In this document: positions 1-7,560 of the stretch, one piece after another
How positions within the stretch are numbered: the first letter of the stretch is position 1
How the letters are laid out: the number at the start of each line of letters is the position of its first letter
Assembly (NCBI RefSeq): GCF_900167085.1
Contig: NZ_FUXA01000016.1
Coordinates: 1-47,707 of the forward strand
DNA length: 47,707 nt
Direction of reading: 5' to 3'
Source of the DNA: Eubacterium ruminantium
GTDB taxonomy: Bacteria > Bacillota > Clostridia > Lachnospirales > Lachnospiraceae
Position numbers and translations under genes: made by a program
Notes under the pieces: generated by a model
What the model was told of the DNA's origin: nothing
The model's database searches: none
The model's input: the letters and a program-made list of their open reading frames with translations, nothing else

Positions 1-227
1 TGAAGTGCTGTGGAATCAACTTCTTTAAGCCACTCTAGTTCTGTTTTAAGTTGTTTCATATCGTTTGCACATTGAACATATGAGAAAGTTATTTTACTTT
101 GCTCATACATCTCGATTCTTTTAGCAAGATACTTATTGTATACAAAACGACAACATCCAAATGTTTTAGTTATTATTTCTTTCTGTTTTTTATTTGGATA
201 TATTCTATATTTGTAAGCCTTTTCCAC
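1..227 (-). CDS. tnpB: TnpB (IS200/IS605-family OrfB), N-terminal part, cut by window edge
   Basis: Reading leftward from a GTG at 227, the product begins with MEKAYKYRIYPNKKQ, the typical start of TnpB/OrfB proteins (N-terminal helix-turn-helix region, KAYKYRIYP pattern), followed by a CRFVYNKYL-like segment. A ribosome binding site GAGGTG lies six bases upstream. TnpB is an RNA-guided nuclease carried by IS200/IS605 elements; its RuvC domain and its omega RNA would lie left of the window and cannot be seen. A palindrome upstream of the gene fits the left end of the element. The family call is good; completeness and activity are unknown. Confidence 0.85.
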   Translation of the reverse strand, partial: MEKAYKYRIYPNKKQKEIITKTFGCCRFVYNKYLAKRIEMYEQSKITFSYVQCANDMKQLKTELEWLKEVDSTAL

Positions 228-268
228 ATTTTTCACCTCGCTTATCACATATTATTATGGCGATTCAT

Positions 269-288
269 CTCACTACTAAAGTGGTGAG
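269..288. repeat. Imperfect palindrome, probable left-end hairpin of the tnpB element
   Basis: CTCACTAC-TAAA-GTGGTGAG forms an eight-pair hairpin with one wobble pair, about 40 bases upstream of tnpB. IS200/IS605 elements carry subterminal hairpins recognised by TnpA, so this is probably the left end. No tnpA is visible. The exact boundary is not determined. Confidence 0.55.
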
Positions 289-305
289 TGTTCTCGCTTA
301 ATCTA

Positions 306-332
306 TAAAAAAAAGAAGCCGTTAGGCTTCTT
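306..332 (-). terminator. Intrinsic terminator after the phosphatase gene
   Basis: On the minus strand AAGAAGCC-TAAC-GGCTTCTT is followed by a run of T residues. It lies just past the stop codon of the phosphatase gene and ends the leftward structural transcript next to the tnpB element. Confidence 0.85.
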
Positions 333-343
333 CAAAAATACGG

Positions 344-1084
344 TTAGACATAAAATTCTTTCATATCTTCCAATCTTAAACATGCTAATCTAGCATTAAC
401 ATATGTTTTTTTATACACACATCCACAATCAATATTTATATAAGTACTGTTTAATTTACCATTATATTTCTTATAGATATATCCATTATTAAATGAAAAT
501 GAATCTTTTAAAATTGTCGGAGTATGTCCTGCTATAATTATGCTATTATTTACAAATGTCGCTTTTCTTGAATATATATAACAATCAATACTACTAACAT
601 CACAACCCGCATGTGTAATAATATGCTTGATGCCATTAATCTGCTTTTTATATATATAAGGCATTTTCCTCATAATATCTGACCAACATTTTAACTGGTA
701 AAGATTTGTGAGATTGTTATGTATTAAATCAAAAATAGTATTATAATAATCAAAATATGCGTTTTTTATTTGTGGAATTGTAACAATTGTTTGATATAAT
801 AGTTTTGTACTATAAATATCAGTTTTATCAATGTTCAACTCATTTGCAAAACTATCTAATATCTCTATATTTGCAATAAATTCATCCTCATGATTTCCTC
901 TAATTAACAAAATATTATAGGGATAATCTTCAATCCATCTTAACATTTCATAATTCTGACTTCCACGATCAATATAATCTCCAACGCATATAATTTCATC
1001 ATTATTATTATAATTTATTACATTTAACATTTGTAAAAAATCTTCAAAACAACCGTGTATATCACCAACAATATATGTTCCCAT
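344..1084 (-). CDS. PPP-family metallophosphatase (serine/threonine phosphatase-like)
   Basis: A 246-aa protein with the full set of calcineurin-like motifs in order: GDIHG near the N-terminus, GDYIDRG, RGNHE, a THAG histidine, and AGHTP near the C-terminus. These residues bind a two-metal centre that hydrolyses phosphoesters. The arrangement is that of PP1/lambda-phosphatase and ApaH-like enzymes; the substrate (phosphoprotein or dinucleotide) cannot be told from sequence. The start was set at the ATG at 1084, which has GGAGG upstream and begins MGTYIVGDIHG; an upstream in-frame ATG at 1117 would place the RBS inside the gene. It is the last gene of the leftward block before a terminator. 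Phages carry such phosphatases, perhaps to reset host signalling; that role is inference. Confidence 0.85.
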   Translation of the reverse strand: MGTYIVGDIHGCFEDFLQMLNVINYNNNDEIICVGDYIDRGSQNYEMLRWIEDYPYNILLIRGNHEDEFIANIEILDSFANELNIDKTDIYSTKLLYQTIVTIPQIKNAYFDYYNTIFDLIHNNLTNLYQLKCWSDIMRKMPYIYKKQINGIKHIITHAGCDVSSIDCYIYSRKATFVNNSIIIAGHTPTILKDSFSFNNGYIYKKYNGKLNSTYINIDCGCVYKKTYVNARLACLRLEDMKEFYV

Positions 1085-1161
1085 ACAATATTTACCTCCG
1101 CAATGTATATATACCATTGATAGAAATAAATAACAATATATACGGTTTCGAATAGTAACTA

Positions 1162-1716
1162 TTATAATTTATTTATTTCTGCAATCCAATATTTACTAAA
1201 AATATCATCAATATGTTTGTGTGTTTTTATTTTACTAAACATGCTTTTAAATTCTTTCTCTGGAGAAGGACGCGTATTTGTAGGAAATCTTCTATAATTC
1301 CAACTGACTTCATACTCAGTTCCATTTCTCCTTTTCTTTCTTTTAAACCTTCGATTATTTTTATTTATACCATGAATACCCAAATGCCACGTTCTATTAA
1401 ATACCCAATCCGTATCTGCGCGATATGGATCTCCCCTATTAGATTGTATATTTGCTGGATCTATATTTATTCCTGCTTGATACTGCAAGTCACCCAAATA
1501 TGTACTCCATGATTCATAATTTCTATATCCGCTAGAAGCCCACCACGTTGAATTAGTTCTCTCATATAGAATAGGAGTATAATCATTATAAAATCTTGTT
1601 ATTTGTGACTCATAAGCTTTTTCAATTTCTTTTCCTATTTTTTGAGCAGTTTTTTCAAGCGCAGTTTTATAAGATTTTTTAAATATTTCTATATCAATAA
1701 TATTATTATCACTCAT
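1162..1716 (-). CDS. Putative phage structural protein, HK97-gp10/tail-completion-like
   Basis: A 184-aa protein with an amphipathic, Lys/Glu-rich N-terminal helix (about residues 10-45) followed by a YNDYTPILYERT segment. That order recalls HK97 gp10-type tail-completion or minor capsid proteins, which have a basic helix and then a Tyr/Arg-rich strand. The middle is rich in Trp and Tyr, and a basic KRKKRRNG patch follows. The gene has its own RBS (AAAGGAG) and lies in the structural block. I do not recognise it securely; the gp10 comparison rests on a short pattern. Confidence 0.6.
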   Translation of the reverse strand: MSDNNIIDIEIFKKSYKTALEKTAQKIGKEIEKAYESQITRFYNDYTPILYERTNSTWWASSGYRNYESWSTYLGDLQYQAGINIDPANIQSNRGDPYRADTDWVFNRTWHLGIHGINKNNRRFKRKKRRNGTEYEVSWNYRRFPTNTRPSPEKEFKSMFSKIKTHKHIDDIFSKYWIAEINKL

Positions 1717-1738
1717 AAATTTCTCCTTTCAGAAATCT

Positions 1739-1933
1739 TTAATAACTTATTACCTCCGATAAGCTTACTCCAAACATTTCAAATATAAGTTGTGCCTCAT
1801 TAGGAGTGGGAGATAAGTCGCGTAAAACAATATCTTCAACTCTTTCAATATTACAACCAGTAATATTAACTACATCACTGATAGTTTTTTCATGTTCTAT
1901 CATTAAATCTCTTATTAAATCATTTATAATCAT
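1739..1933 (-). CDS. Small HTH (XRE-like) protein
   Basis: A 64-aa protein containing ISDVVNITG followed by a recognition-helix-like segment and ending LIFEMFGVSLSEVI, the usual layout of a small Cro/CI-type helix-turn-helix. The start at 1933 has GGAGG eight bases upstream; an upstream ATG at 1960 lacks one. It sits alone between a terminator (2046-2083) and the next gene and may be controlled from its own leader, where GTAAATATGCT-type repeats occur. A regulatory role is inferred from the fold alone. Confidence 0.6.
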   Translation of the reverse strand: MIINDLIRDLMIEHEKTISDVVNITGCNIERVEDIVLRDLSPTPNEAQLIFEMFGVSLSEVISY

Positions 1934-1981
1934 AATAATTTCCTCCATAATGAAATACATAACCTGTTCAGTTATGCTATG

Positions 1982-2031
1982 GTAAATATGCTACAAACAA
2001 CATATTTTTTAATACCTTGTAAAAATATGCT
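1982..2031. promoter_or_regulatory. Direct repeats upstream of the small HTH gene (possible operator)
   Basis: GTAAATATGCT (1982-1992) and GTAAAAATATGCT (2019-2031) are near-identical repeats in the leader of the small HTH gene, between its RBS and the preceding terminator. Autorepressor operators are often placed this way. No convincing promoter hexamer pair was found here. Confidence 0.3.
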
Positions 2032-2045
2032 CTTGGTGACATATT

Positions 2046-2083
2046 TAAAAAAAGCCCTCGAGTGACTAAATCACGCAAGGGCT
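2046..2083 (-). terminator. Intrinsic terminator
   Basis: On the minus strand AGCCCT...AGGGCT closes a longer hairpin (with an inner GTGA/TCAC-type helix) and runs into TTTTTTT. It lies after the gene at 2107-2505 and separates the structural run from the small HTH gene. Confidence 0.8.
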
Positions 2084-2106
2084 ATAATCACTTATTATTT
2101 AATTGT

Positions 2107-2505
2107 TTATCTCATTTCCATCTGTTCAATAAGTCGCATAACGGCTTTTCTATCTTTTTCGTCCATCGCCATATCAGCTACTTCTTGAAGATGATTAATC
2201 ATTGTATTTTTACTTTCATCCCGAGAATATCCTCCGGTCATACTACGTCCGTAAGATCCACGTCCGTACATACCCATTGTTCTCCCAAAACGATTGCGAC
2301 CATAGGAAGCTCCATTACCATAACTTCTTCCGTTTCCTTGCGAAAATCCACCCATATCATCCATAGAATCTATTTCGTTAATATCTTTGATAATATCTAC
2401 AAATTTATCTACAAGTTCAACGTCCTTACTATCTAATTTTTCTTTGTTTGAAATCTCCTCTAATTCACAATACATTTTGTCATAGATTTTATCTAATGTA
2501 TCCAT
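2107..2505 (-). CDS. Gly/Arg-rich phage protein of unknown function
   Basis: A 132-aa protein in three parts: a helical acidic N-terminus (about 1-48), a Gly/Ser/Tyr/Arg-rich low-complexity middle (about 50-92, repeated SYGR/YGRG units), and a helical C-terminus (about 93-132). The RBS is GGGGGAA-like just upstream. The layout suggests a flexible linker joining two helical ends, as in virion-associated or assembly proteins, but no family is recognised. It ends the run of structural genes before a terminator. Confidence 0.65.
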   Translation of the reverse strand: MDTLDKIYDKMYCELEEISNKEKLDSKDVELVDKFVDIIKDINEIDSMDDMGGFSQGNGRSYGNGASYGRNRFGRTMGMYGRGSYGRSMTGGYSRDESKNTMINHLQEVADMAMDEKDRKAVMRLIEQMEMR

Positions 2506-2520
2506 AGTGTTCCCCCTTTC

Positions 2521-2955
2521 TTACGCCACTCTAACCAAATCTATAATTGAATTGGTTAATATAATTGGTTGCGACGATGTATTAGTAATTGAAATATATT
2601 GCGGAACCCCACGATATATAGGTACTTCTATGCTTCGAGAAACATTCTCATATACATTAACAGCAGTAGGAGTAATTCTGATTGTAGACGCTGGCTCTAC
2701 CGCACCACCTACAGACACCGCTAAAGTTATTTCTTCAACAGTACCACCGGTAGGTATCGCCACATTTGCGCCAAAATCAACCTGAAGTCTACCTATTGCT
2801 GCATATGGATTCTTAACAACACCTCTAGCTATAAACACACTAGATTCGTCTTGATGAATAATACTTCCGTTTCCACACGGAAAACCATCGTTTGAAAATA
2901 TAACAGAAGCTCCGGGAGCTACTGTTTGCTCATTAATAAATCTATACTCTGACAT
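2521..2955 (-). CDS. Beta-rich putative virion protein
   Basis: A 144-aa protein made of short beta-strand-like segments with many Val, Ile, Thr and Gly, and no charged helix. This pattern fits a jelly-roll or TNF-like head domain such as those at the tips of tail fibres or spikes. The start at 2955 (MSEYRF) has GGAGG eight bases upstream. It lies in a cassette of three probable virion-surface genes. Function inferred from composition and context. Confidence 0.6.
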   Translation of the reverse strand: MSEYRFINEQTVAPGASVIFSNDGFPCGNGSIIHQDESSVFIARGVVKNPYAAIGRLQVDFGANVAIPTGGTVEEITLAVSVGGAVEPASTIRITPTAVNVYENVSRSIEVPIYRGVPQYISITNTSSQPIILTNSIIDLVRVA

Positions 2956-2979
2956 AGTTTTATCCTCCAATCTAAATAA

Positions 2980-3012
2980 GTCGCCCCACCTTCAGAACGA
3001 AAGTGAAGCGAC
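2980..3012 (-). promoter_or_regulatory. Leader hairpin before the beta-rich gene
   Basis: On the minus strand GTCGCTTCA-CTTTCGTTC-TGAA, closed by GCGAC, forms an interrupted hairpin in the 130-base leader of the gene at 2521-2955. It is not followed by a strong T-run, so it may be an mRNA-stability or attenuation element, not a terminator. Upstream of it is an AT-rich stretch with a CAATTTA/TAAATTG dyad. Confidence 0.4.
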
Positions 3013-3084
3013 CGGTATCAAAATCAATTTATAATTTAAATTGAAAATTATTATTTCTAAAATGTTACCAAATAGGAGATTTAA

Positions 3085-3822
3085 TTAACCTACAAAACCA
3101 TTGGCACCATATCCATAGCCATAGCCCGATCCATAATTTCCATAGAAATTAGGAAGAAAATATGCAGGAACTGGTGTAGGAACAATTTTGTTGATTAAAT
3201 ACTGTGTCTGAGCATTATTGTCAGCTACAAGTGCAGCCGTCTGCGCATTCTGAGAAGCAGCAAGGTTTGAAAGATTAATCTGAGTTCTAAGATTTGCTAT
3301 TTCTTCATTCTTCTGCTCGAGAGTCTGTGCATTAAGCTGATCCTTAAGAGACTGAATACCAATATTAATTGTATTTGTTACGCTTTGAAGAGCGTCTGTA
3401 ACCGCAGATCTATCTGCACATGCTTCAGTAGCCACTGTGTATTTAAGATCCGCTATATTTGCATTTGTGTTACAAGCGTTAGTGGCTTGGTTAAGTGCGA
3501 GAGCAGAAAGCTGTCCTGTAAGATTTGCCGTCTGATTACACTGTGAGATTTCGGAATTCGAAAATCCATTACTAATTGACGCCTGAATTCCGGCAATACC
3601 ACTCATAACTGCACTCTGGTCAAACCCACGCTGAACATCGTTTACCATATAAGGAACTCCGTTGTTTCCACCGCCGAAGCCGTTTCCCCAACCCCCATTA
3701 AAAGCAAACAGAAATAAAACAAGGAGCCAAAAGGCTCCACCGTCATTTCCAAATCCAAAACCATTTCCACCTGTAACTGCTGCAATATCTGCAGCTGATA
3801 AATTTCCATCACTAATAGCCAT
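3085..3822 (-). CDS. Putative virion-associated protein with hydrophobic segment and Gly/Tyr-rich tail
   Basis: A 245-aa protein. After a short N-terminus it has a Gly-rich part and one strongly hydrophobic segment (FWLLVLFLFAF, about residues 30-41), a long Asn/Gln/Ala-rich helical region (about 65-205) and a Gly/Tyr-rich C-terminus (YGNYGSGYGYGYG). A single membrane-like segment followed by a long helical body would suit a protein that contacts the host membrane or anchors to it. The start at 3822 is preceded by AAGGAG. No family is recognised. Confidence 0.6.
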   Translation of the reverse strand: MAISDGNLSAADIAAVTGGNGFGFGNDGGAFWLLVLFLFAFNGGWGNGFGGGNNGVPYMVNDVQRGFDQSAVMSGIAGIQASISNGFSNSEISQCNQTANLTGQLSALALNQATNACNTNANIADLKYTVATEACADRSAVTDALQSVTNTINIGIQSLKDQLNAQTLEQKNEEIANLRTQINLSNLAASQNAQTAALVADNNAQTQYLINKIVPTPVPAYFLPNFYGNYGSGYGYGYGANGFVG

Positions 3823-3850
3823 AATTTTTCTCCTTTCATAAATAAAATAA

Positions 3851-3906
3851 TTGACGCGTCCGTCAACCTTACGTAAGGGATTTATTTTCAAATGACACTA
3901 AGTCAT
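3851..3906. promoter_or_regulatory. Three adjacent dyads in the leader of the 3085-3822 gene
   Basis: In 56 bases there are three palindromes side by side: TTGACG-CGTC-CGTCAA (3851-3866), CCTTACGTAAGG (3867-3878) and ATGAC-ACTAA-GTCAT (3892-3906). They lie between the gene at 3917 and the start at 3822. They could be protein-binding sites or short RNA hairpins. Confidence 0.45.
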
Positions 3907-3916
3907 ATTGAACAAA

Positions 3917-4138
3917 TTAAAAACCACCTAAAAACTTTTGATAATAGGTGGCAAGTTGTGAGAGTTTATTGAATTGTTCTTGAGTCATCTGTCCTGACTG
4001 CAACATTTGCTTTACTTGCTGTTCAGGATTTCCTTGAAAATTTTGTTTGAAATTTTGAAATTCCTTTAACAAATTTGCTACACCATTATTAGATGAAGAT
4101 TGATTCCCAAATGAATTAAATAGTGAACTTCTTTTCAT
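3917..4138 (-). CDS. Small Gln/Asn-rich phage protein
   Basis: A 73-aa protein with a Ser/Asn-rich N-terminus and a Gln-rich helical C-terminal half (QQVKQMLQSGQMTQEQFNKL), ending in LGGF. Its start overlaps the end of the preceding gene (4116-4652) by 23 bases, which suggests translational coupling; AAGGAG lies just upstream. Small proteins like this occur in phage head or tail clusters, but I do not recognise a family. Confidence 0.6.
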   Translation of the reverse strand: MKRSSLFNSFGNQSSSNNGVANLLKEFQNFKQNFQGNPEQQVKQMLQSGQMTQEQFNKLSQLATYYQKFLGGF

Positions 4139-4652
4139 TTATATCCTTCTCCTTTCTAGTATTGTTAAAAGTGTTACCAGTAAAATTTAGAGAAGGTTTT
4201 GTCTCAAGATCTAGTATTCGAGTTTCCAATTCAGTGTATTTTTTATGCAACTCATCGTATCTTTCTTTAGTTACATATTCACTCATATCTGTCTTTGGGA
4301 TTTCTACCGGTTCTTCTTTTGGATCGCTAAGAATTTTAGTAACTAATGGAAGTGGTACTCCATTATTATCTACCGATTTGATATACACAAAATCACCCTC
4401 AGTATCAAATAGTGGAAGAGTAGTTCCACGAGCTACGGGATATGATTGTGCCCCGGCTTTTCCTTGTACCCATACCATATATGAGTCTATCGAATTTGTT
4501 TGTCCATTTTGAACATTGTAGTTTTGTAATGTTCCCGACATTTGTGTCGGTAACATCTGTGTTTGTTCAATTAACTGTTGCTGAGGATACATTGGCATTA
4601 TTGGTTGCGAGTATCCAAAATTGTAATTATAAGGTGTTGAATAGTATGCCAT
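4116..4652 (-). CDS. Phage protein with Tyr/Pro/Gln-rich N-terminus and C-terminal coiled coil
   Basis: A 178-aa protein. Residues 1-55 are low-complexity (Tyr, Asn, Pro, Met, Gln). Residues about 58-110 form a compact beta-like unit (MVWVQGKAGAQSYPVARG..., DTEGDFVYIKSVD). Residues about 125-155 have heptad-like Leu/Glu/Lys spacing typical of a coiled coil. This is a common layout for virion-internal or assembly proteins of gut Firmicute phages. It overlaps the next gene downstream. Specific function unknown. Confidence 0.6.
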   Translation of the reverse strand: MAYYSTPYNYNFGYSQPIMPMYPQQQLIEQTQMLPTQMSGTLQNYNVQNGQTNSIDSYMVWVQGKAGAQSYPVARGTTLPLFDTEGDFVYIKSVDNNGVPLPLVTKILSDPKEEPVEIPKTDMSEYVTKERYDELHKKYTELETRILDLETKPSLNFTGNTFNNTRKEKDINEKKFTI

Positions 4653-4672
4653 TACGCATACCTCCTTTCATA

Positions 4673-5056
4673 TTAATATATTATACGCTCATAGTAATAA
4701 ATAGGAACTTCCCTCCCAGAATCCCATGAGTCATAATAATCTCCATTAATTACGGCGACAACATGGCTACCTGTCGCCAAAATAAACTCTCCATCCGGAT
4801 TATCAAAACAAAAATCTTTAATTGTATAACAATCAGGACAAGTATTGGGTATGACTTTTCTAGTAAATCCTTTTCCTCGCAAATAAGCATCCCAAACATT
4901 ATTGGAATTTCCCCACTCTTTCATGAGAAAACCTTGTATACATAATTCTATATATGTTTGATCCCATGAAAAATTAAGAACTTTCGAAATAGCGCGAATA
5001 ACACAATCGCCACGAGATTGATAAGTCGGATTAGAATTATATCTTTTCCAAGCCAT
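4673..5056 (-). CDS. Putative papain-like/C39-like cysteine peptidase
   Basis: A 127-aa protein with GDCVIRAISK near the N-terminus, an SHVVAVINGDYYDSWDSG block in the C-terminal half, and a spacing (Cys about residue 18, His about 96, Asp about 103-106) that fits a papain-fold catalytic triad. The aromatic-rich NVWDAYLRGKGF segment also fits small C39-like peptidases. The start at 5056 has AAGGGGG upstream; an upstream ATG would read through it. In a structural cluster it may process a virion protein or act on the host wall or host proteins; substrate unknown. Confidence 0.6.
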   Translation of the reverse strand: MAWKRYNSNPTYQSRGDCVIRAISKVLNFSWDQTYIELCIQGFLMKEWGNSNNVWDAYLRGKGFTRKVIPNTCPDCYTIKDFCFDNPDGEFILATGSHVVAVINGDYYDSWDSGREVPIYYYERIIY

Positions 5057-5075
5057 ACTCAATACCCCCTTTTTA

Positions 5076-5591
5076 TCAGTTTTTATTATCTTCAAGAATC
5101 TCTTTAATGGCAGATTCTATAATTTCCTCTGATATATCTAAACTATTTTTCAGATTATAAAGTAGAGCAGTAATAGAATATTCATTATCTCTAAGATCAT
5201 TGAGTTTCATATTTAAAAGAATGTTAAATTCTTCAAGTTCTGTTTCCGGAATTGCTCCAATAAGAACTTCAATTGCTCCAATTTCATTTAACTCATCATA
5301 CTGTTCCAAAAACTTTGTACCTTCAAAAACAATGTCAATGTCTGTATATAAATTTATAATTGTCATCGTAAAACATATATGTCTGGCAACAGTATTCATT
5401 TTAACAATCTTTTTATCTCCGACTGTAGTATAACAAGTGGAAGAGATAATAGAATCGCACCACGCATCTTTTTCTGAGAGTTTTACATACTGAACAGTAA
5501 TATGTTTCTTTATAAAATCTTCAAATGTTTTATCTTTAGCTTTTAAGTTTGCCTTATATACTTTTATGAAATTTTCGACAGTTATTCCCAT
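5076..5591 (-). CDS. Phage protein of unknown function
   Basis: A 171-aa mostly helical, mildly acidic protein with AGGAGG seven to eight bases upstream. The C-terminal third is strongly helical and acidic. It lies between the putative peptidase and the gene at 5594-6016, with only two bases between it and the latter, so the two are co-translated. Genes in this place often act in tail assembly or as small tail-associated factors; nothing in the sequence proves it. Confidence 0.65.
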   Translation of the reverse strand: MGITVENFIKVYKANLKAKDKTFEDFIKKHITVQYVKLSEKDAWCDSIISSTCYTTVGDKKIVKMNTVARHICFTMTIINLYTDIDIVFEGTKFLEQYDELNEIGAIEVLIGAIPETELEEFNILLNMKLNDLRDNEYSITALLYNLKNSLDISEEIIESAIKEILEDNKN

Positions 5592-5593
5592 AT

Positions 5594-6016
5594 TTAAACC
5601 TCCTGAATTAATTCATACATAACTAAAAGATCATCAGCCGAAAGACCGGCGTTCATAACTTCTTCTGGTGTAAATTTAGTCATATTAACACTTACATCTG
5701 ACTCTAATATTTCAGTTATATCATCAGTAAAACCTTTAAGTTTTTCTTCGTAAACTTTCTGAGCAGCTTTGAATTCCTCATCATTCTTATAATCATCTTT
5801 AACTGGATTTAGAATTCCAATTATGCCACCACCATTTGGAGTAGAATACTGTCGAACTTTTTCCTCTCGGATTGTTTCAAAATTATTAACCACCGATTCA
5901 AACTGTTTACACATAGTAAGTAATTTAAATTTTACAAGTGCCGTTACATCTACATCTTTGTCATTTATAATGTTTTTAAATAACTTATTATAATTTAAAA
6001 TATCCTTTACTTTCAT
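5594..6016 (-). CDS. Phage protein, DUF1617-like pattern
   Basis: A 140-aa helical protein: a basic N-terminal helix, an EKVRQYSTPNGGG turn, then an acidic helix ending in LSADDLLVMYELI. The order (helix, RxxxxxKY-like stretch, later L..DL..L..L) resembles DUF1617 proteins found in Firmicute phage tail modules. The match is by eye and weak. The start has AAAGGAT somewhat far upstream (about 13 bases). Confidence 0.6.
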   Translation of the reverse strand: MKVKDILNYNKLFKNIINDKDVDVTALVKFKLLTMCKQFESVVNNFETIREEKVRQYSTPNGGGIIGILNPVKDDYKNDEEFKAAQKVYEEKLKGFTDDITEILESDVSVNMTKFTPEEVMNAGLSADDLLVMYELIQEV

Positions 6017-6039
6017 TAATAATCACTAATCCTTTCTTT

Positions 6040-6228
6040 TTATTCCTTGACTTGAAACATGAAATAATATCCATCATTTGTTTCAACTGAATAACTCCCA
6101 TCTGAGTCCATATATTTAATTCTGACTATCTGAGGATTTTCTCGCATATTCATTATTTCCGAACCCTCTTTAGGAGTTAATACATAATTTTTTTCTCTTA
6201 TATACATATCTATTTCCCAAGAATACAC
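6040..6228 (-). CDS. Small beta-rich protein of unknown function
   Basis: A 62-aa protein. The GTG at 6228 was chosen because GGAGG sits eight bases upstream; a GTG at 6237 would overlap the RBS. The C-terminal half (IVRIKYMDSDGSYSVET...) reads as a small beta-barrel of the SH3 type. No family is recognised. It sits between the GIY-YIG gene and the DUF1617-like gene. Confidence 0.55.
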   Translation of the reverse strand: MYSWEIDMYIREKNYVLTPKEGSEIMNMRENPQIVRIKYMDSDGSYSVETNDGYYFMFQVKE

Positions 6229-6251
6229 GAAACACACCTCCCAAATTGTTA

Positions 6252-6839
6252 TTATGAATTATCCTTATAGTAATTTAAAAATTCTTCAAATTTAACAATA
6301 GCCTTTTCTTGGTTTTTATTTGGTTTATCACTTTTTTTAGAGTAATTTAAATGCTTATTAAATAGATTTGCTATTTCTCTACTAGCATTTTTTCGACCTT
6401 GAACAAGTCCATCTCTATAACCTTTTGTAGGACGATATTCGTCTATTTGATTCTTTCCAATTCCCTGTCCACCACTTGTTTTATTACGTAACTGATATCC
6501 ATTATCGGCATATTGTTTTATAAAAAACTGTTCTTTATTATCCAATTCGGATTCTGGAAATTTTAAATAATTTATTTTCCACCCCTCAGGATTTTCGTCA
6601 CTATACATTCCATATTTCCGAAGCGATAAATCGATATGCTGATACCCCGTAAAATGTTGGACTAAACGAGAGAGAATATGTTTGGCTTGCCCTACATAAG
6701 CATATTTAAAACCATTTGAATCCTCTCTGATAAAAAAATAGATTCCACTATCATCATCCAAAGTAGAATCTATTTTTAATAATTTTTTTTTATAATTATT
6801 TTCTATAGCTATACGTTGTTTATAGTTCCTATAAACCAT
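6252..6839 (-). CDS. GIY-YIG nuclease, probable free-standing homing endonuclease
   Basis: A 195-aa protein. GIYFFI (about residue 32) and YAYVGQA (about residue 47) are the two signature strands of the GIY-YIG fold; an Arg follows (SRLVQH) and a Glu in the DNKEQFFIKQY segment matches the metal-binding Glu of the family, with an Asn-containing NKTSGGQG motif after it. The C-terminal 65 residues are basic and probably bind DNA. It lies between small structural genes with no sign of interrupting either, so it looks like a free-standing homing nuclease. All key positions appear intact. Confidence 0.85.
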   Translation of the reverse strand: MVYRNYKQRIAIENNYKKKLLKIDSTLDDDSGIYFFIREDSNGFKYAYVGQAKHILSRLVQHFTGYQHIDLSLRKYGMYSDENPEGWKINYLKFPESELDNKEQFFIKQYADNGYQLRNKTSGGQGIGKNQIDEYRPTKGYRDGLVQGRKNASREIANLFNKHLNYSKKSDKPNKNQEKAIVKFEEFLNYYKDNS

Positions 6840-6843
6840 TTAA

Positions 6844-7287
6844 TCATTCCTTACTCAATTTAGTAGTCCATGCACGACGTTCTAATAATTCAAAATATTC
6901 TTTCTTTATATGTGCCGTACTTGCACTTGTAATATTATTTTTAAATTTTGGGTGACTCTGGGTATATTCTTCATATCTCTGAATATCATCCAACACCTGA
7001 TCCCAAGAGTCTTTACTTGGCTGTTTCCCAAGCTGAAGTTCATCCTCAAAATGTAAAATACGCACCCGTATTGTTGTTGCTTGATTCTCGTCTACCTTTT
7101 TTTCAAGCGCGTCTAATTTATTTGAAAGAGCAGTAATACCCAAAAATTTCCCAAATATTTTTCCTATAGCTGTCCACGGATTAATCTTAATTTTTGATAC
7201 CTCCACCAATGATAATAATGTAATTAAAATAATTGTTGATATTTTCGGATTTTCTGCGATTATCTTCCAAATACTATTTAGAGTCAT
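6844..7287 (-). CDS. Holin-associated membrane protein with cytoplasmic helical domain
   Basis: A 147-aa protein with one N-terminal hydrophobic segment (about 16-29), then a KINPWTAIGKIFGKFLG stretch and a coiled-coil/helical domain (ALEKKVDENQ..., RILHFEDEL). The pattern matches a protein commonly found beside holins in Clostridia phages. It overlaps the holin gene by 14 bases, so the two are translated together. Its job in lysis, perhaps as a regulator or second holin, is inferred from position. Confidence 0.7.
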   Translation of the reverse strand: MTLNSIWKIIAENPKISTIILITLLSLVEVSKIKINPWTAIGKIFGKFLGITALSNKLDALEKKVDENQATTIRVRILHFEDELQLGKQPSKDSWDQVLDDIQRYEEYTQSHPKFKNNITSASTAHIKKEYFELLERRAWTTKLSKE

Positions 7288-7549
7288 TCGTTACATCCTT
7301 GTCTTTAAATAATTGCTTGTAAATTTGATTTATTCCGGTAGACGCAGCACCAGAAACAATTCCTAAAGCACAAGCTTGATACGAGAATCCTTTTAAAAGA
7401 ATTCCCGAAATTCCTCCCAAGAAAATCATGATCAGGGGAATATATTTGTCATTTATGAATGAAGCCTTTTTAATTGCATAACCAATACAGTAGCAAACTG
7501 CCACAATAATGGGAACGCAATATTCTGAGAGTATAACATTAATATCCAT
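7274..7549 (-). CDS. Phage holin (A118/phage_holin_5-like)
   Basis: A 91-aa protein with three hydrophobic stretches (about 9-27, 38-54, 58-75), a charged loop (KKASFINDKYIP) and a SGAASTGINQIYKQ motif close to the C-terminus, a pattern typical of the A118-type holin family. A short basic/acidic tail ends the protein. It would form the membrane lesion that lets the amidase (26870-27907) reach the wall. It overlaps the downstream gene. The endolysin gene is far away, which is unusual but not rare. Confidence 0.8.
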   Translation of the reverse strand: MDINVILSEYCVPIIVAVCYCIGYAIKKASFINDKYIPLIMIFLGGISGILLKGFSYQACALGIVSGAASTGINQIYKQLFKDKDVTNDSK

Positions 7550-7560
7550 AATAATTCCTC

